Source: Rudaea sp. 3F27F6 (GTDB lineage: Bacteria; Pseudomonadota; Gammaproteobacteria; Xanthomonadales; Rhodanobacteraceae). Taken from it: DNA of 64,000 bases. The position numbers and the translations under genes are program-made. The DNA lies in assembly GCF_005503555.1 (NCBI RefSeq), contig NZ_SCNG01000001.1, positions 1,818,529 through 1,882,528 on the forward strand, given 5' to 3'. The stretch's first letter is position 1. The number at the start of each line of letters is the position of its first letter. The notes beneath the pieces were generated by a model. It saw only the letters and a program-made list of their open reading frames with translations, was not told the origin of the DNA and did no database searches. Positions 34,799 through 43,932 of the stretch are shown here, one piece after another.

Positions 34799-36571
34799 TC
34801 AAGGCAGGCCGCGCGGCTTGGCGCCGCGCCCGAGCACCTCGCGCGCATAGCGGTAGCCGGCGGCAATCGCCTGTTCGTATTTGTGCCAATCGAGCAGGCC
34901 GACGTTCTGCACCGGCGGCGCCAGTAGAAGACTGGTTTCGGCGCGGCGCGCCGTGCTCGCCGCTTCTGAATTGACCATGCCCGCGCGCAGCAGGATGTTG
35001 ACGATGCCGGGCCGCAGCCGGCGTCCGCGCAGGCGCTGCAAGGCGAGGCGAAACGCCGACGGCAGGGCGAATTCCTCGACCTGCGCGCGCAGCACGTCGT
35101 CGGCGCCGATATCGATGCCGATGACGTCGCCGATGCCGTGCTCGCGCATCGGATCGACCGGCAGATTGTTGATCACCGCGCCGTCGACGAAAACTTCACC
35201 GCGATGGAACACCGGTGGCAGCACGCCCGGGATCGCACTCGCCGCGCGCAGCCAGAGCCAGAGCGGGCCGGCACGATGAATCTGCGCGGCGCCCACGGTC
35301 AGGTTCGCGGTGACTGCGTAGAACGGCAGGACCAGATCGCTCAAGTCACGCTCGCCGAACGCCTCGCGCAGCAGACGCGCGACGCGACGGCCGCGGGTCA
35401 GCGACACGAACGGGAATGTGTAGTCGCGCAGCGGCCGGCCGTCGACGAAGGCGCGGCGGTAGTTGTAGAACATTTCCTCGCCGCTCCAGTCGGCGGCGAC
35501 GCCGGCGCCGATGATCGCGCCGATCGAAGTGCCCCCGACGTAGTCGATCTGCTGACCGGACTCGCGCAGTGCATGCACGACGCCGATCTGGGCGAAGCCG
35601 CGCGCGCCGCCGCCCGAGAGCACGAGGCCCATGCTGCGCCCGATAAGGAGGCGCGCGATGCGTTCGATGTCGGCCGCGGCTCGGTCGCCGCGCACGTGGT
35701 GATGGCGCGCGCCGCGCACCTGCGCGAGCCAGGCCGCCGCGCGGCCGAGGCCGACGTCGCCCTGGTGCAGCAGAACCAGATGACGCGTGCGCAGGGCGCT
35801 GCGCTCGGCATTGATGTAGGCGACTTCAGGCCAAGCGCTCGCCTCGTCCGCCGCGTTGACCGGCAGCAGGAACGCATCGGCCTGGCGCGCACAGCGTTCA
35901 CGCCAACCGGCGTCGTTGGCGTCGCCGAGCAGCAACACATAACGATGCGCGAGTTCGACCGAGTGCAGCCACGCCGCATCGCGCCCCTGCGCCGTCGCGG
36001 CGTCGATCAGCGCGCAGGAGCCGTAGCTCGACAGTACGGTGGCGAGGCTGCGCACGAAGCCCTGCGCGTCAACGCCGGCGTCATGCGGCAGGATCGCGAA
36101 GGTGCGCGGCGGCGAGTAGCGCGCGTTGCCGGGGCGGTCGAGCAGATGCCGCGCGGTCACGCCGACCGTGTGCAGCATCGCCTGCGGGTATTTCGCGACA
36201 AGGCGGTGGAACGCCTCCGCCGACAGGCGCAGCACGACGCTGTCACGCAACGCGCGCAGCAGCGAGCGGCGCGGTATCTGCGCGATCAGGCTGATTTCGC
36301 CGGCGACTTCGCCGACGCCGACCATGCCGAGCAGGAGCAGGCTTGCGCCCGATTCGCGCCGGTACGCGGCGAGGCCACCCGTGCGCACGACGTACAGCGC
36401 GTCGGCCGGATCGCCTTCGTCGAACAGCACCGCACCGCCCGGAAGCGCGCGCGGTTCTAGTTCGGCGGCAAGTTCGTCGATCCCGGCCGCGTCGAGTGGG
36501 GCGAACAGATCGATGCCGCGCAGGAACGCGCGCAGGTCGGCGATGGGCGTTGCGGGGTCGGAAGCGTTCAT
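34799..36571 (-). CDS. Cyclic-nucleotide-binding domain-patatin-like phospholipase
   Basis: A 590-residue protein with an N-terminal cNMP-binding domain (~residues 20-140, VLFDEGDPADALYVVRTGGLAAY) followed by a patatin hydrolase with oxyanion GLVLSGGGARGFAQIG, nucleophile GGTSIGA and aspartate of VDGAVINNLPVD. The Ser-Asp dyad is complete. No signal peptide is apparent. Such NTE/RssA-like fusions act as lysophospholipases, with the cNMP domain likely regulatory. It converges with the kinase gene 16 bases away and diverges from prlC; the upstream intergenic region has REP-like repeats. Confidence 0.94.
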   Translation of the reverse strand: MNASDPATPIADLRAFLRGIDLFAPLDAAGIDELAAELEPRALPGGAVLFDEGDPADALYVVRTGGLAAYRRESGASLLLLGMVGVGEVAGEISLIAQIPRRSLLRALRDSVVLRLSAEAFHRLVAKYPQAMLHTVGVTARHLLDRPGNARYSPPRTFAILPHDAGVDAQGFVRSLATVLSSYGSCALIDAATAQGRDAAWLHSVELAHRYVLLLGDANDAGWRERCARQADAFLLPVNAADEASAWPEVAYINAERSALRTRHLVLLHQGDVGLGRAAAWLAQVRGARHHHVRGDRAAADIERIARLLIGRSMGLVLSGGGARGFAQIGVVHALRESGQQIDYVGGTSIGAIIGAGVAADWSGEEMFYNYRRAFVDGRPLRDYTFPFVSLTRGRRVARLLREAFGERDLSDLVLPFYAVTANLTVGAAQIHRAGPLWLWLRAASAIPGVLPPVFHRGEVFVDGAVINNLPVDPMREHGIGDVIGIDIGADDVLRAQVEEFALPSAFRLALQRLRGRRLRPGIVNILLRAGMVNSEAASTARRAETSLLLAPPVQNVGLLDWHKYEQAIAAGYRYAREVLGRGAKPRGLP

Positions 36572-36641
36572 ATGTTCATGCTAGCGCTGCGACCGCTTGA
36601 TTTTCCTGCGGCGACGCATCAAGTTGAGTATTCGCATAGCC

Positions 36642-36745
36642 CCTCGTTCCGGCGAACGCCGGAATCCAGCTTCCTCTCCGAGAAGCACTGGATTTCCGCT
36701 CGACCCGCCCGCGGCCGTCGAGAGCCGCAGGAATGAGACCGGCAA
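36642..36745. repeat. Pair of REP-like repeats between patatin gene and prlC
   Basis: TTCCGGCG (36647-36654) pairs with CGCCGGAA (36657-36664), followed by a degenerate copy ending near 36745 with CTGGATTTCC and GCAGGAATGA-like arms. These match the xanthomonad REP-like family seen at 6486. Confidence 0.7.
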
Positions 36746-36781
36746 CAACATTCCGCCTTTCTGTTTCCCGATTTCGTAGCC

Positions 36782-38824
36782 ATGACCCAAACCAATCCCC
36801 TGCTCGCCGACACCGCACTGCCCGCATTCGCCGCGATCAAACCCGAACACGTCGGACCCGCGGTCGACGCCGTGCTCGCCGACTACCAGAAGCAGATCGA
36901 TGCGCTGACCGCCGAATCGGCGTCGCGCACCTTCGCCAACACGATGCTGCCGCAGGAGGCGCTCGAAGTGCGCCTGGAACGCGCTTGGTCGCCGGTGTCG
37001 CACCTGCACGCCGTTGCCGACTCGCCGGCGCTGCGCGAAGCCTATTCGGCCGCGCTCGAAAAGATCACCGATTTCGCCAGCGAACTCGGCCAGAACCGCG
37101 AACTCTACGCCGCAGTGAAGGTGGTCGCCGAGCGCGCTGATTTCGCCGAACTGCCGCGTCCCGCACGCACCCTTGTCGAACATGCGCTGCGCGACTTCCG
37201 CATGTCCGGCGTCGCGCTCGAAGAACCCGCGCGCTCACGCTTCAAGGAAATCGCGAACCAGCTGTCGAAGCTGTCGAACGAGTTCGAGAACGCCGTGCTC
37301 GACGCGACCGAAGCATGGTCGGAGAAAATCGGCGAGGCGCAATTGGCCGGCCTGCCCGAAGCCGAGCGCGCGCTGCTCAAGCAGTATGCCGAAGAGGCCG
37401 AGCAGGACGGCTGGCTCGTGACGCTCAAACAACCGAGCGTCACCGCCGTGCTGACCTACGCGGACGATCGCGGCCTACGCGAACGCACTTACGCGGCTTA
37501 CCAGACGCGCGCGTCCGACGAGGGCCCGGCCGCGGGCAAGTTCGATAACTCGCGGCGCATCGAAGAAATCATGGCCCTGCGTCACGAAGGTGCGCAGTTG
37601 ATCGGATTCAAGAACGCCGCCGAGGATTCGCTCGCGACCAAAATGGCCGGCACGCCCGAGCGCGTGCTCGCCTTCCTGCGCGATCTCGCCTCCCGCGCCA
37701 AGCCGGTCGCGCAGCGCGAACTCGCCGAGCTGCGCGACTTCGCGCGCGACGAACTCGGCATCGCCGATCTGCAACCGTGGGACGTCGCCTACGCGGCGGA
37801 AAAGCTGCGCGTTAAAAAGTACGCGCTGAGCGAAGAAGAATTGAAGCCTTATTTCCCGGCAGCAGCGGCGATCGACGGCCTGTTCGCGATCGTCGAGCGC
37901 GTGTTCGGTGTGCGCTTCGCCGCGCGCGACGGTGTCGAGGTCTGGCACCCCGATGTGCGCTACTACGATGTGCTCGATGCGAACGGCAAAGTCATCGCCG
38001 GAGCCTACTTCGATCTCTATGCGCGCTCGGGCAAGCGCGGCGGCGCCTGGATGGACACCTGTCGCTCGCGCTACAAGGACGGCAGCGAAACGCATCCGCC
38101 GATCGCGTACCTGACCTGCAACTTCGCCCCGCCGACCAAGGACACGCCGTCGCTGCTGACCCACGACGACGTGGTCACGCTGTTCCACGAAACCGGGCAC
38201 GGCCTGCATCACATGCTGACCGAAGTCGATCTGCCGAGCGTCGCCGGCATCGACGGCGTCGAATGGGACGCGGTCGAGCTGCCGAGCCAGTTCATGGAGA
38301 ATTTCGCCTGGCAGCGCGAAGCGCTCGCGTTGTTCGCGCGCCATTGGAAGACCGGCGAGGCGCTGCCCGAGGCACTGTTCCAGCGCATGCTCGCTGCGCG
38401 CCACTATCACGCAGGCTTGTTCCTCGTGCGTCAGCTCGAATTCGGCTTGTTCGATTTCCGCCTGCATCTCGAATTCGATCCCACGCGTGGCGCGCGTGTG
38501 ATGGAACTGCTGCGCGAAGTGCGCGAGGAAGTCGCCGTCATCCTGCCGCCCGCGTGGCAACGCATGCCGCATGCGTTCGGTCACATCTTCGCCGGCGGCT
38601 ATGCGGCGGGTTACTACAGTTATCTCTGGGCCGAGCTGCTTTCCGCCGACGCGTTCTCGCGCTTCGAGGAAGCCGGCTTGTTCGACCGCGCCGCGGGCGA
38701 TGCCTTTCGCCGCAGCGTGTTCGCGGTCGGCGGCTCGCGGCCGGCGCTGGAATCGTTCGTCGAGTTCCGTGGGCGCGAGCCGGAACCCGATGCCTTGCTG
38801 CGCAGCTACGGTTTGGCGGCTTGA
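36782..38824 (+). CDS. prlC: Oligopeptidase A (M3 metallopeptidase)
   Basis: A 680-residue M3 family zinc peptidase that degrades signal-peptide remnants and short peptides in the cytoplasm. The HEXXH zinc motif is H469-E-T-G-H473 (LFHETGHGLHHM), with the third ligand glutamate downstream in VEWDAVELPSQFMENF. No signal peptide is present and the length matches E. coli OpdA/PrlC. The start ATG 36782 follows a GTAGCC region without a strong ribosome-binding site. The gene is monocistronic between a divergent patatin gene and a repeat-flanked glycosyltransferase. Confidence 0.96.
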   Translation: MTQTNPLLADTALPAFAAIKPEHVGPAVDAVLADYQKQIDALTAESASRTFANTMLPQEALEVRLERAWSPVSHLHAVADSPALREAYSAALEKITDFASELGQNRELYAAVKVVAERADFAELPRPARTLVEHALRDFRMSGVALEEPARSRFKEIANQLSKLSNEFENAVLDATEAWSEKIGEAQLAGLPEAERALLKQYAEEAEQDGWLVTLKQPSVTAVLTYADDRGLRERTYAAYQTRASDEGPAAGKFDNSRRIEEIMALRHEGAQLIGFKNAAEDSLATKMAGTPERVLAFLRDLASRAKPVAQRELAELRDFARDELGIADLQPWDVAYAAEKLRVKKYALSEEELKPYFPAAAAIDGLFAIVERVFGVRFAARDGVEVWHPDVRYYDVLDANGKVIAGAYFDLYARSGKRGGAWMDTCRSRYKDGSETHPPIAYLTCNFAPPTKDTPSLLTHDDVVTLFHETGHGLHHMLTEVDLPSVAGIDGVEWDAVELPSQFMENFAWQREALALFARHWKTGEALPEALFQRMLAARHYHAGLFLVRQLEFGLFDFRLHLEFDPTRGARVMELLREVREEVAVILPPAWQRMPHAFGHIFAGGYAAGYYSYLWAELLSADAFSRFEEAGLFDRAAGDAFRRSVFAVGGSRPALESFVEFRGREPEPDALLRSYGLAA

Positions 38825-38841
38825 AGAAGAGCTTTTTTAGC

Positions 38842-38906
38842 CACCGATTACACGGATAAAGATAAAAAGGGTTTTGATCTATCCATATTCGTCCGTGTAA
38901 TCGGTG
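38842..38906. repeat. Perfect-arm inverted repeat downstream of prlC
   Basis: CACCGATTACACGGA (38842-38856) is perfectly complementary to TCCGTGTAATCGGTG (38892-38906), enclosing 35 bases. The TCCGTGT core recurs at 23895-23986 and 39923-39952, so this is one member of a dispersed repeat family. Confidence 0.8.
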
Positions 38907-38922
38907 CTGAAATTCTTTGCTT

Positions 38923-39846
38923 ATGCTCTCGATCGTCGTTAACTTCTACAACAATCGCCGTGAGGCGATGAATACCTTGCATTCGATGACGCGCGGCTAT
39001 CAGCGCAGCGCGCAAGATATCGAATTCGAAGTGATCGCGATCGATCACGGTTCGAGCCTGCCGCTCGACGAAGCCGACGTGCGCGCGTTCGGGCCTGAAT
39101 TTCGCTATCGCTACGTCGAAACGAAGTCGGTGTCGCCGGCCGCCGCGATCAACGCGGCCTGCCGCGAGGCGCGCGGCGAGCATCTGCTCGTCGTCATCGA
39201 CGGCGCACATATCCTCTCACCCGGGATTTACACACGCGCTAGCCGCGTCTTCGAGCAATTCGAGTCACCGTTCGTCGCCGGCGTCTCATTTCACCTCGGG
39301 CCGAAGCAACAGAACGAGTCAGTGAAGGAAGGCTACAACCAGCAAGTGGAGGATCGTTTGCTTACACGTTGCGGTTGGCGCGAGAACGGCTATCGCTTGT
39401 ACACGATCGCTGGCTCGTTCGCCGATCCGGGCATGGGTTGGTTCGGTTGTGCGTTCGAATCCGGTTGCTTCGCGATCGGCAAGCAGAACTACCTTGCCCT
39501 CGGCGGCTTCGATGAACGCTTCGTCGCGCGCGGCGGCGGCCTCGTCGCACTCGATTTTTTCCAGCGCGCCGTTTCGCGCGAAAAGGGCGATTACGTGATG
39601 CTGCTCGGCGAAGGCAGCTTTCATCAGTTCCACGGCGGCGTCGCGAGCAACGCAACCAAGGCTGCGCATCCGTGGAAGGAATTCCACGAAGAGTATCAGC
39701 GCATCCGCGGCAAGTCCTTCGCACGCGTGCCGCGGCGGCCGTTCTATTTCGGCACGCTGCCGAACGAGGCGCTTCTCGCCGCGCGCATTTCCGCCGAACA
39801 CGGCCTGGCCCAGTGGGAAAAGGCGGTCGCCGCGGGCGAGGCTTGA
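38923..39846 (+). CDS. Glycosyltransferase-like protein (GT-A fold)
   Basis: A 307-residue protein starting with the GT-A sugar-nucleotide segment LSIVVNFYNNRREAMNTLHS, then VIDGAHILSPGIY (DxD-like region) and PAAAINAACREARGE. It resembles family-2 glycosyltransferases though the full DxD motif is not clear. ATG 38923 is used. It is flanked by dispersed repeats on both sides (38842-38906 and 39923-39952) and has no cell-surface neighbours, which fits acquisition or relocation by recombination between repeats. Function remains a guess. Confidence 0.75.
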   Translation: MLSIVVNFYNNRREAMNTLHSMTRGYQRSAQDIEFEVIAIDHGSSLPLDEADVRAFGPEFRYRYVETKSVSPAAAINAACREARGEHLLVVIDGAHILSPGIYTRASRVFEQFESPFVAGVSFHLGPKQQNESVKEGYNQQVEDRLLTRCGWRENGYRLYTIAGSFADPGMGWFGCAFESGCFAIGKQNYLALGGFDERFVARGGGLVALDFFQRAVSREKGDYVMLLGEGSFHQFHGGVASNATKAAHPWKEFHEEYQRIRGKSFARVPRRPFYFGTLPNEALLAARISAEHGLAQWEKAVAAGEA

Positions 39847-39922
39847 TCGCAATCTGAATTTTGCGGTGAGGGCCTGATCGGACAAAAGCCGCCGGGCGCA
39901 ACATGGTTGTCGCGTTTCCGCC

Positions 39923-39952
39923 TTGTCCGTGTTCATCCGCGCCGATCCGTGG
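39923..39952. repeat. Dispersed repeat copy with GTCCGTGTTCATCCGCG core
   Basis: The stretch shares TCCGTGTTCATCCGCG with the right arm of the repeat at 23956-23986 and continues with CCGATCCGTGG. It lies between the glycosyltransferase and exonuclease III genes. Confidence 0.65.
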
Positions 39953-39988
39953 CAAAGTTGCTCCCTCTTCGTCCGACGAAAGCGACCC

Positions 39989-40756
39989 ATGAAAATCGCG
40001 AGCTGGAACGTCAATTCGCTCAACGTGCGCATGCCGCATCTGACGACGTGGCTCAACGAAGCGCAGCCCGACATCGTCGCGCTGCAGGAAACGAAGACGG
40101 AAGATTCCAAGTTTCCGCGCGAGGCGATCGACGCGCTCGGCTACCGCGTCGCATTCTCGGGGCAGAAGACCTACAACGGCGTCGCCATCCTCGCGCGCGA
40201 GGAACCGCGCGACGTGATCACCGACATCCCGGGGCTCGACGATCCGCAGCGGCGCATTCTGATCGCGACAGTCGGCGAGCTACGCATCGCCGATCTCTAC
40301 GTTGTCAACGGCCAGGATGTCGGCACGGAAAAGTACGCCTACAAGCTCGACTGGCTCGCCAAGGTGCACGCGTTTCTCGCCGAGGAGATCAAGCGCTATC
40401 CGAACCTCGTCGTGCTCGGCGATTTCAACATCACCCCGGACGACCGCGACATCTACGATCCGGTTGCGTGGAAGGAGCAGATTCTGTGCTCGACGCCCGA
40501 GCGCGATGCGCTCAAGGCGATCGTCGACCTCGGTTTGCACGACACGTTCCGCCTGTTCAACGACGAGGCCGGGCACTACTCGTGGTGGGACTACCGCCAG
40601 GCCGGCTTCCGCCGCAATCTCGGCATGCGCATCGATCTGGTTCTCGCGAGCGAGGCACTGCGTGCACGCTGCCGCACGGCCAGCATCGACCGCGTGCCGC
40701 GCACCTGGGAACGGCCCTCCGATCACACACCGGTGCTGCTCGAACTGGAGAGCTGA
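39989..40756 (+). CDS. xthA: Exodeoxyribonuclease III
   Basis: A 255-residue AP endonuclease/3'-exonuclease of base-excision repair. Family motifs are MKIASWNVNSLNVR, the catalytic LQETKTED, FNGVAIL-like YNGVAILAR, DLYVVNGQ, LGDFNI and the C-terminal SDHTPVLLEL with the catalytic Asp-His. The start ATG 39989 yields the standard N-terminus; a longer in-frame form begins at 39923 within a repeat and is rejected. It precedes a UPF0149 gene on the same strand. Confidence 0.96.
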   Translation: MKIASWNVNSLNVRMPHLTTWLNEAQPDIVALQETKTEDSKFPREAIDALGYRVAFSGQKTYNGVAILAREEPRDVITDIPGLDDPQRRILIATVGELRIADLYVVNGQDVGTEKYAYKLDWLAKVHAFLAEEIKRYPNLVVLGDFNITPDDRDIYDPVAWKEQILCSTPERDALKAIVDLGLHDTFRLFNDEAGHYSWWDYRQAGFRRNLGMRIDLVLASEALRARCRTASIDRVPRTWERPSDHTPVLLELES

Positions 40757-40816
40757 CCGGCGCCGCTTCGGCGACGCGCGGACGGTCGTATGCACCCGAG
40801 GTGCTAAAATCCGCCT

Positions 40817-41494
40817 ATGACAGATTCCTTGCATCAAGCCGATTGGCCCGCCGAGCTCGACGATCAGGAACTCGAGGAACTCGATCAATACCTGCGCGCG
40901 CACGCCGGCGAGGACCACCTTCTGCTCGATGGCGTACACGGTTTGTTGACCGCGATCGGCATCGGCCCCGAAAAGGTCGCGCCGGACGAATGGCTGCCGG
41001 AAGTGCTGCACGAGCCGTTCGCCGACGAAGAAGAGGGCAAGCGCGTACTCGAACTGCTCGCGCGCCTGTCCGAGAGCGTCGAGCTCGAAGTCGAAGCCGA
41101 CAACTACGAACCGATCCTCGGCGAGATCGAACTCGACGACGGCGACTCCGCCTTGTCGGCGCTCGGCTGGTGCGAGGGGTTCTCGCGCGGCGTCGATCTG
41201 CGCGCGCGGCTGTGGGAATCGCGCCTCGGCGCCGACTCGCATCTGACCGAACTGCTCGGGCCGATCATGGCGCTTGCGGTCGAGGAAGGCGTGTTCGCCA
41301 CCGATGCCGATTTCGCGCCACTGTCCGAACAGGAATACGACGACTGTCTTGCGCAATTGCCAGGCGCAGTCAACGCGGTCGCGCACTATTGGGTCGACGC
41401 GCCGCTGACGCCCGAAGAACTCGCCGGCTCGCCGCACCGCACCTCGTCCGACAACGAACCGAGACGCAAGCGCGGCGGGCGCTGGCTGCACTGA
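40817..41494 (+). CDS. UPF0149/YecA-family protein
   Basis: A 225-residue acidic protein of the UPF0149 (YgfB/YecA) family, with the HLLLDGVHGLLTAIGIGPE and ALGWCEGFSRGVDLR segments that define it. A basic C-terminal tail (PRRKRGGRWLH) is unusual and could bind RNA or metal. The gene follows xthA by 60 bases. Molecular function in the family is unclear. Confidence 0.9.
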   Translation: MTDSLHQADWPAELDDQELEELDQYLRAHAGEDHLLLDGVHGLLTAIGIGPEKVAPDEWLPEVLHEPFADEEEGKRVLELLARLSESVELEVEADNYEPILGEIELDDGDSALSALGWCEGFSRGVDLRARLWESRLGADSHLTELLGPIMALAVEEGVFATDADFAPLSEQEYDDCLAQLPGAVNAVAHYWVDAPLTPEELAGSPHRTSSDNEPRRKRGGRWLH

Positions 41495-41513
41495 ATCGAT
41501 GACCGCGTGCGGC

Positions 41514-41542
41514 TCGTGCCGAGCGAATCACGCTCGGCACGA
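41514..41542. terminator. Hairpin between convergent UPF0149 and DUF885 genes
   Basis: TCGTGCCGAGCG (41514-41525) is fully complementary to CGCTCGGCACGA (41531-41542), with a 5-base loop. It has no U tract on either strand, so bidirectional termination is possible but not certain. Confidence 0.4.
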
Positions 41543-41569
41543 ACGTAGCGGTATCGTCGAGACCGCGCC

Positions 41570-43393
41570 TTACTTCGCCTTGCGCTGCGCCGGAATAAAT
41601 TGCTCGCGCACCGCCTTCGCAAGCTGGTCGGGCGGAAGCAGACCCTGGTCGAGCAGGAAGTTGTTATAAGCGCGGCGGTCGAACTGTTTGCCGAGCGCGA
41701 GTTCGGTTTCCATGCGCAGTTCCATGATCCGGCTGTAGCCGTAGAAGTAGCTGCCTGCCTGGCCGGGCATGTTGAACGTGTAGCGATCGAGTTCCTGGCG
41801 TGCCATCGGCTCGGACAGTACGACGTCGTCGGTCAGCACCTGGCCCGCGCGTTCACGGTCGATCTGGCCGAGGTTGAGCATCGGGTCGAGCATCGCGCGC
41901 GCCGCGCGCAACAGACGCAGCTGCAGCGCGATGAGCTGACCGTCGAGCGGCTCGTACGGCACCATCTCGGCCTCGGCGTAGAGCGCCCAGCCTTCGACGT
42001 TGACGCTGTTGAACGCGAACAGCGTGCGCGCGAGCGAGATGCCGCGCTCGACCATCGCGGTGAACTGCAGCTCGTGGCCAGGGCGGCCTTCGTGTGCGGC
42101 GAGAGTCCAGCCGCCGGCTTCGTAGGTGAAGTCGTCGTAGGCGGCGCCCTTGCCGTCCTTGCCGCTCGACGCCGGATTGCCGAGCGGCAGTACGAACTGG
42201 CCCTGCTGGCCGGTATTGCCGATCAGCGGCGCCGGCAGGAAGTGCGGCGCCGGCTGCGCGGCGGATTCGGCGTCGGAAGCGAGGCGCATGACCATCGGCC
42301 GCTGCGGCAGATCGACGACTTTGTTCGCGGCGATCTGCTTCTCGAGTTCCGGCATGACCGTGTTGCGGTAATAGCCTTCGATCGAATCCTTGCCGAGCTG
42401 CTTCTTCTTCAGCTCGTGGATCACCGCGCGATAGTCGGTCGCCTGAATGCCTTTTGCCTTGGCAACGAGCGGCGCGATCTGCTGCATCGCATTGCGCGTT
42501 TCCATGAATTCCAGGCGCGCGCGCTGGATCAGCAGTTCGGGGGCGATGTCGATGCCGACCTGCTTGAGCTTGAACGCATACAGCTCGGGCGGCAGGCGTG
42601 TGTCGGCGCGCGCGACCGGCAGCACGTCCTTGCGCATCCAGTCGGCGTAGTCGCGAAACTGCTGGTCCATCGCCGCGAGCGCGGCGTCGCCTCCGTCGAT
42701 CTTGTACTTGTCGAACAGTTTGCGAATGCCGGCCGCATAGGTGTCGGCATTGCGCAGCGCCTGCTCGACTTCGAGCTTGGTCGGTTTCAGCAGGGCGGGG
42801 TTCTTGAGTTTTTCCTCGTAGCGCTGGCGCGCGAGCGTGGCGATCGCCGTACTGCCAGGCGTCAAGCCGACATAGCGCTGCAGGCGATCGAGTGCCTTGG
42901 TGCGGCGCGCCGGATCGGTCTGGTCCTGCAGCAGCGCCTGCTCGCCCTGGAAGACGAGCTGGCCCACGTCGGTGAACGGCAGCAGCAAACGTTCGTTGAG
43001 TTCGCTGCCTTCGATCTGCCGGTCGGCGGCGACGAGCATGATGTCGATGTCCTGGCGGACGTTCGCGTTCTCTTCGGTCTTCAGATCCTTCTGCAGCGCG
43101 TCCTTCGCACCGCGCAGCGCTGCGCGCTGGCGCGCTTCGGTGTCGGGGCCGAGATCGGCGACGCGGTCGTCATAGCCGGGCAGGCCGAAGAACGAGGCGA
43201 ATTCCGGCGCGAAATCAGCCTGCGCCTTCAACAAGGGCTGGGCCAGCTCGTTGCTGCGCTTGACCCACTCCGGTGCCGGCCGCACGGCCGTGGCAGCGGC
43301 GGGCTTCGCCGCTGGCGCGGGGTCTTTCGCGGAAACGGCAGCCACCGAAACGCAGGCGAGCGCGATGGCGCTGGTCAACAACAGGCGACGCAT
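41570..43393 (-). CDS. DUF885-family exported protein
   Basis: A 607-residue protein with a Sec signal peptide (MRRLLLTSAIALACVSVAAVSA), then a mostly helical body. The HEGRPGH motif (YEAGGWTLAAHEGRPGHEL, ~residues 430-450) is the zinc-metallopeptidase-like signature of DUF885. It probably acts in the periplasm. Related proteins in Lysobacterales are annotated DUF885. The substrate is unknown. The preceding gene on the same strand is a YCII protein, but a hairpin lies in the gap. Confidence 0.93.
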   Translation of the reverse strand: MRRLLLTSAIALACVSVAAVSAKDPAPAAKPAAATAVRPAPEWVKRSNELAQPLLKAQADFAPEFASFFGLPGYDDRVADLGPDTEARQRAALRGAKDALQKDLKTEENANVRQDIDIMLVAADRQIEGSELNERLLLPFTDVGQLVFQGEQALLQDQTDPARRTKALDRLQRYVGLTPGSTAIATLARQRYEEKLKNPALLKPTKLEVEQALRNADTYAAGIRKLFDKYKIDGGDAALAAMDQQFRDYADWMRKDVLPVARADTRLPPELYAFKLKQVGIDIAPELLIQRARLEFMETRNAMQQIAPLVAKAKGIQATDYRAVIHELKKKQLGKDSIEGYYRNTVMPELEKQIAANKVVDLPQRPMVMRLASDAESAAQPAPHFLPAPLIGNTGQQGQFVLPLGNPASSGKDGKGAAYDDFTYEAGGWTLAAHEGRPGHELQFTAMVERGISLARTLFAFNSVNVEGWALYAEAEMVPYEPLDGQLIALQLRLLRAARAMLDPMLNLGQIDRERAGQVLTDDVVLSEPMARQELDRYTFNMPGQAGSYFYGYSRIMELRMETELALGKQFDRRAYNNFLLDQGLLPPDQLAKAVREQFIPAQRKAK

Positions 43394-43439
43394 GGAATTC
43401 TCCTCAGGTCAGATTGGGGCACGCGATGTCGTGTTTCTA

Positions 43440-43460
43440 GGCTTCGCAGCAGGCGAAGCC
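43440..43460 (-). terminator. Hairpin downstream of the YCII-sigma operon
   Basis: GGCTTCG (43440-43446) pairs with CGAAGCC (43454-43460) around a 7-base loop, 44 bases past the last YCII stop. A TTTT follows on the plus strand; the minus strand has a weak U tract. Termination direction is uncertain. Confidence 0.35.
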
Positions 43461-43503
43461 TTTTGCTTAAATCAGCGGCAGGAATGCAGAGCCGGTGCAG
43501 GCG

Positions 43504-43860
43504 TCACTCGCTCGAACACGGCCCCACTTCGCGCAGTTCGATGCTGCACCATTCCGCGGCCGGGCAGTTCGCCGCAATCGCAAGCGCCTCGTCGCGATCG
43601 ACGTTCTTCAGATAGTAGAAACCGCCGACGATTTCCTTGGCCTCGGCGAACGGGCCATCGACGACGTTCGTTTTGCCGTTGCGCTTCTCGATGCGCGTGC
43701 CGTGCGCGACGCTCTTCAGCGACTGCGCGGCTTCGAGCACGCCGCGCTCGTTGAGGCTGCCGGCATAGGAAACCATGCGTTCCCATTCCATCGCCGCCTG
43801 CTCGGGCGGGCGGCCCTTACGCCGGTCGGCGCGTTCCATGATCAGCATCAGATAACTCAT
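43504..43860 (-). CDS. YCII-related (DGPF domain) protein
   Basis: A 118-residue dimeric alpha-beta barrel protein of the YCII/DGPF type. The VVDGPFAEAKEIVGGFYYLK segment holds the DGPF motif, and MSYLMLIMERAD is a typical N-terminus. These proteins cluster with SigJ-like sigma factors. The gene is the last of an operon with a sigma factor and two further YCII proteins. GAGAGGAAA precedes ATG 43860. The enzymatic role is not established. Confidence 0.9.
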   Translation of the reverse strand: MSYLMLIMERADRRKGRPPEQAAMEWERMVSYAGSLNERGVLEAAQSLKSVAHGTRIEKRNGKTNVVDGPFAEAKEIVGGFYYLKNVDRDEALAIAANCPAAEWCSIELREVGPCSSE

Positions 43861-43932
43861 TTTCCTCTCCGCAATTTGAAAAGCGAGGTCAACGACGAGC
43901 GCCGCTCAAGCCGGCGATTCGAAACCGTCGCA

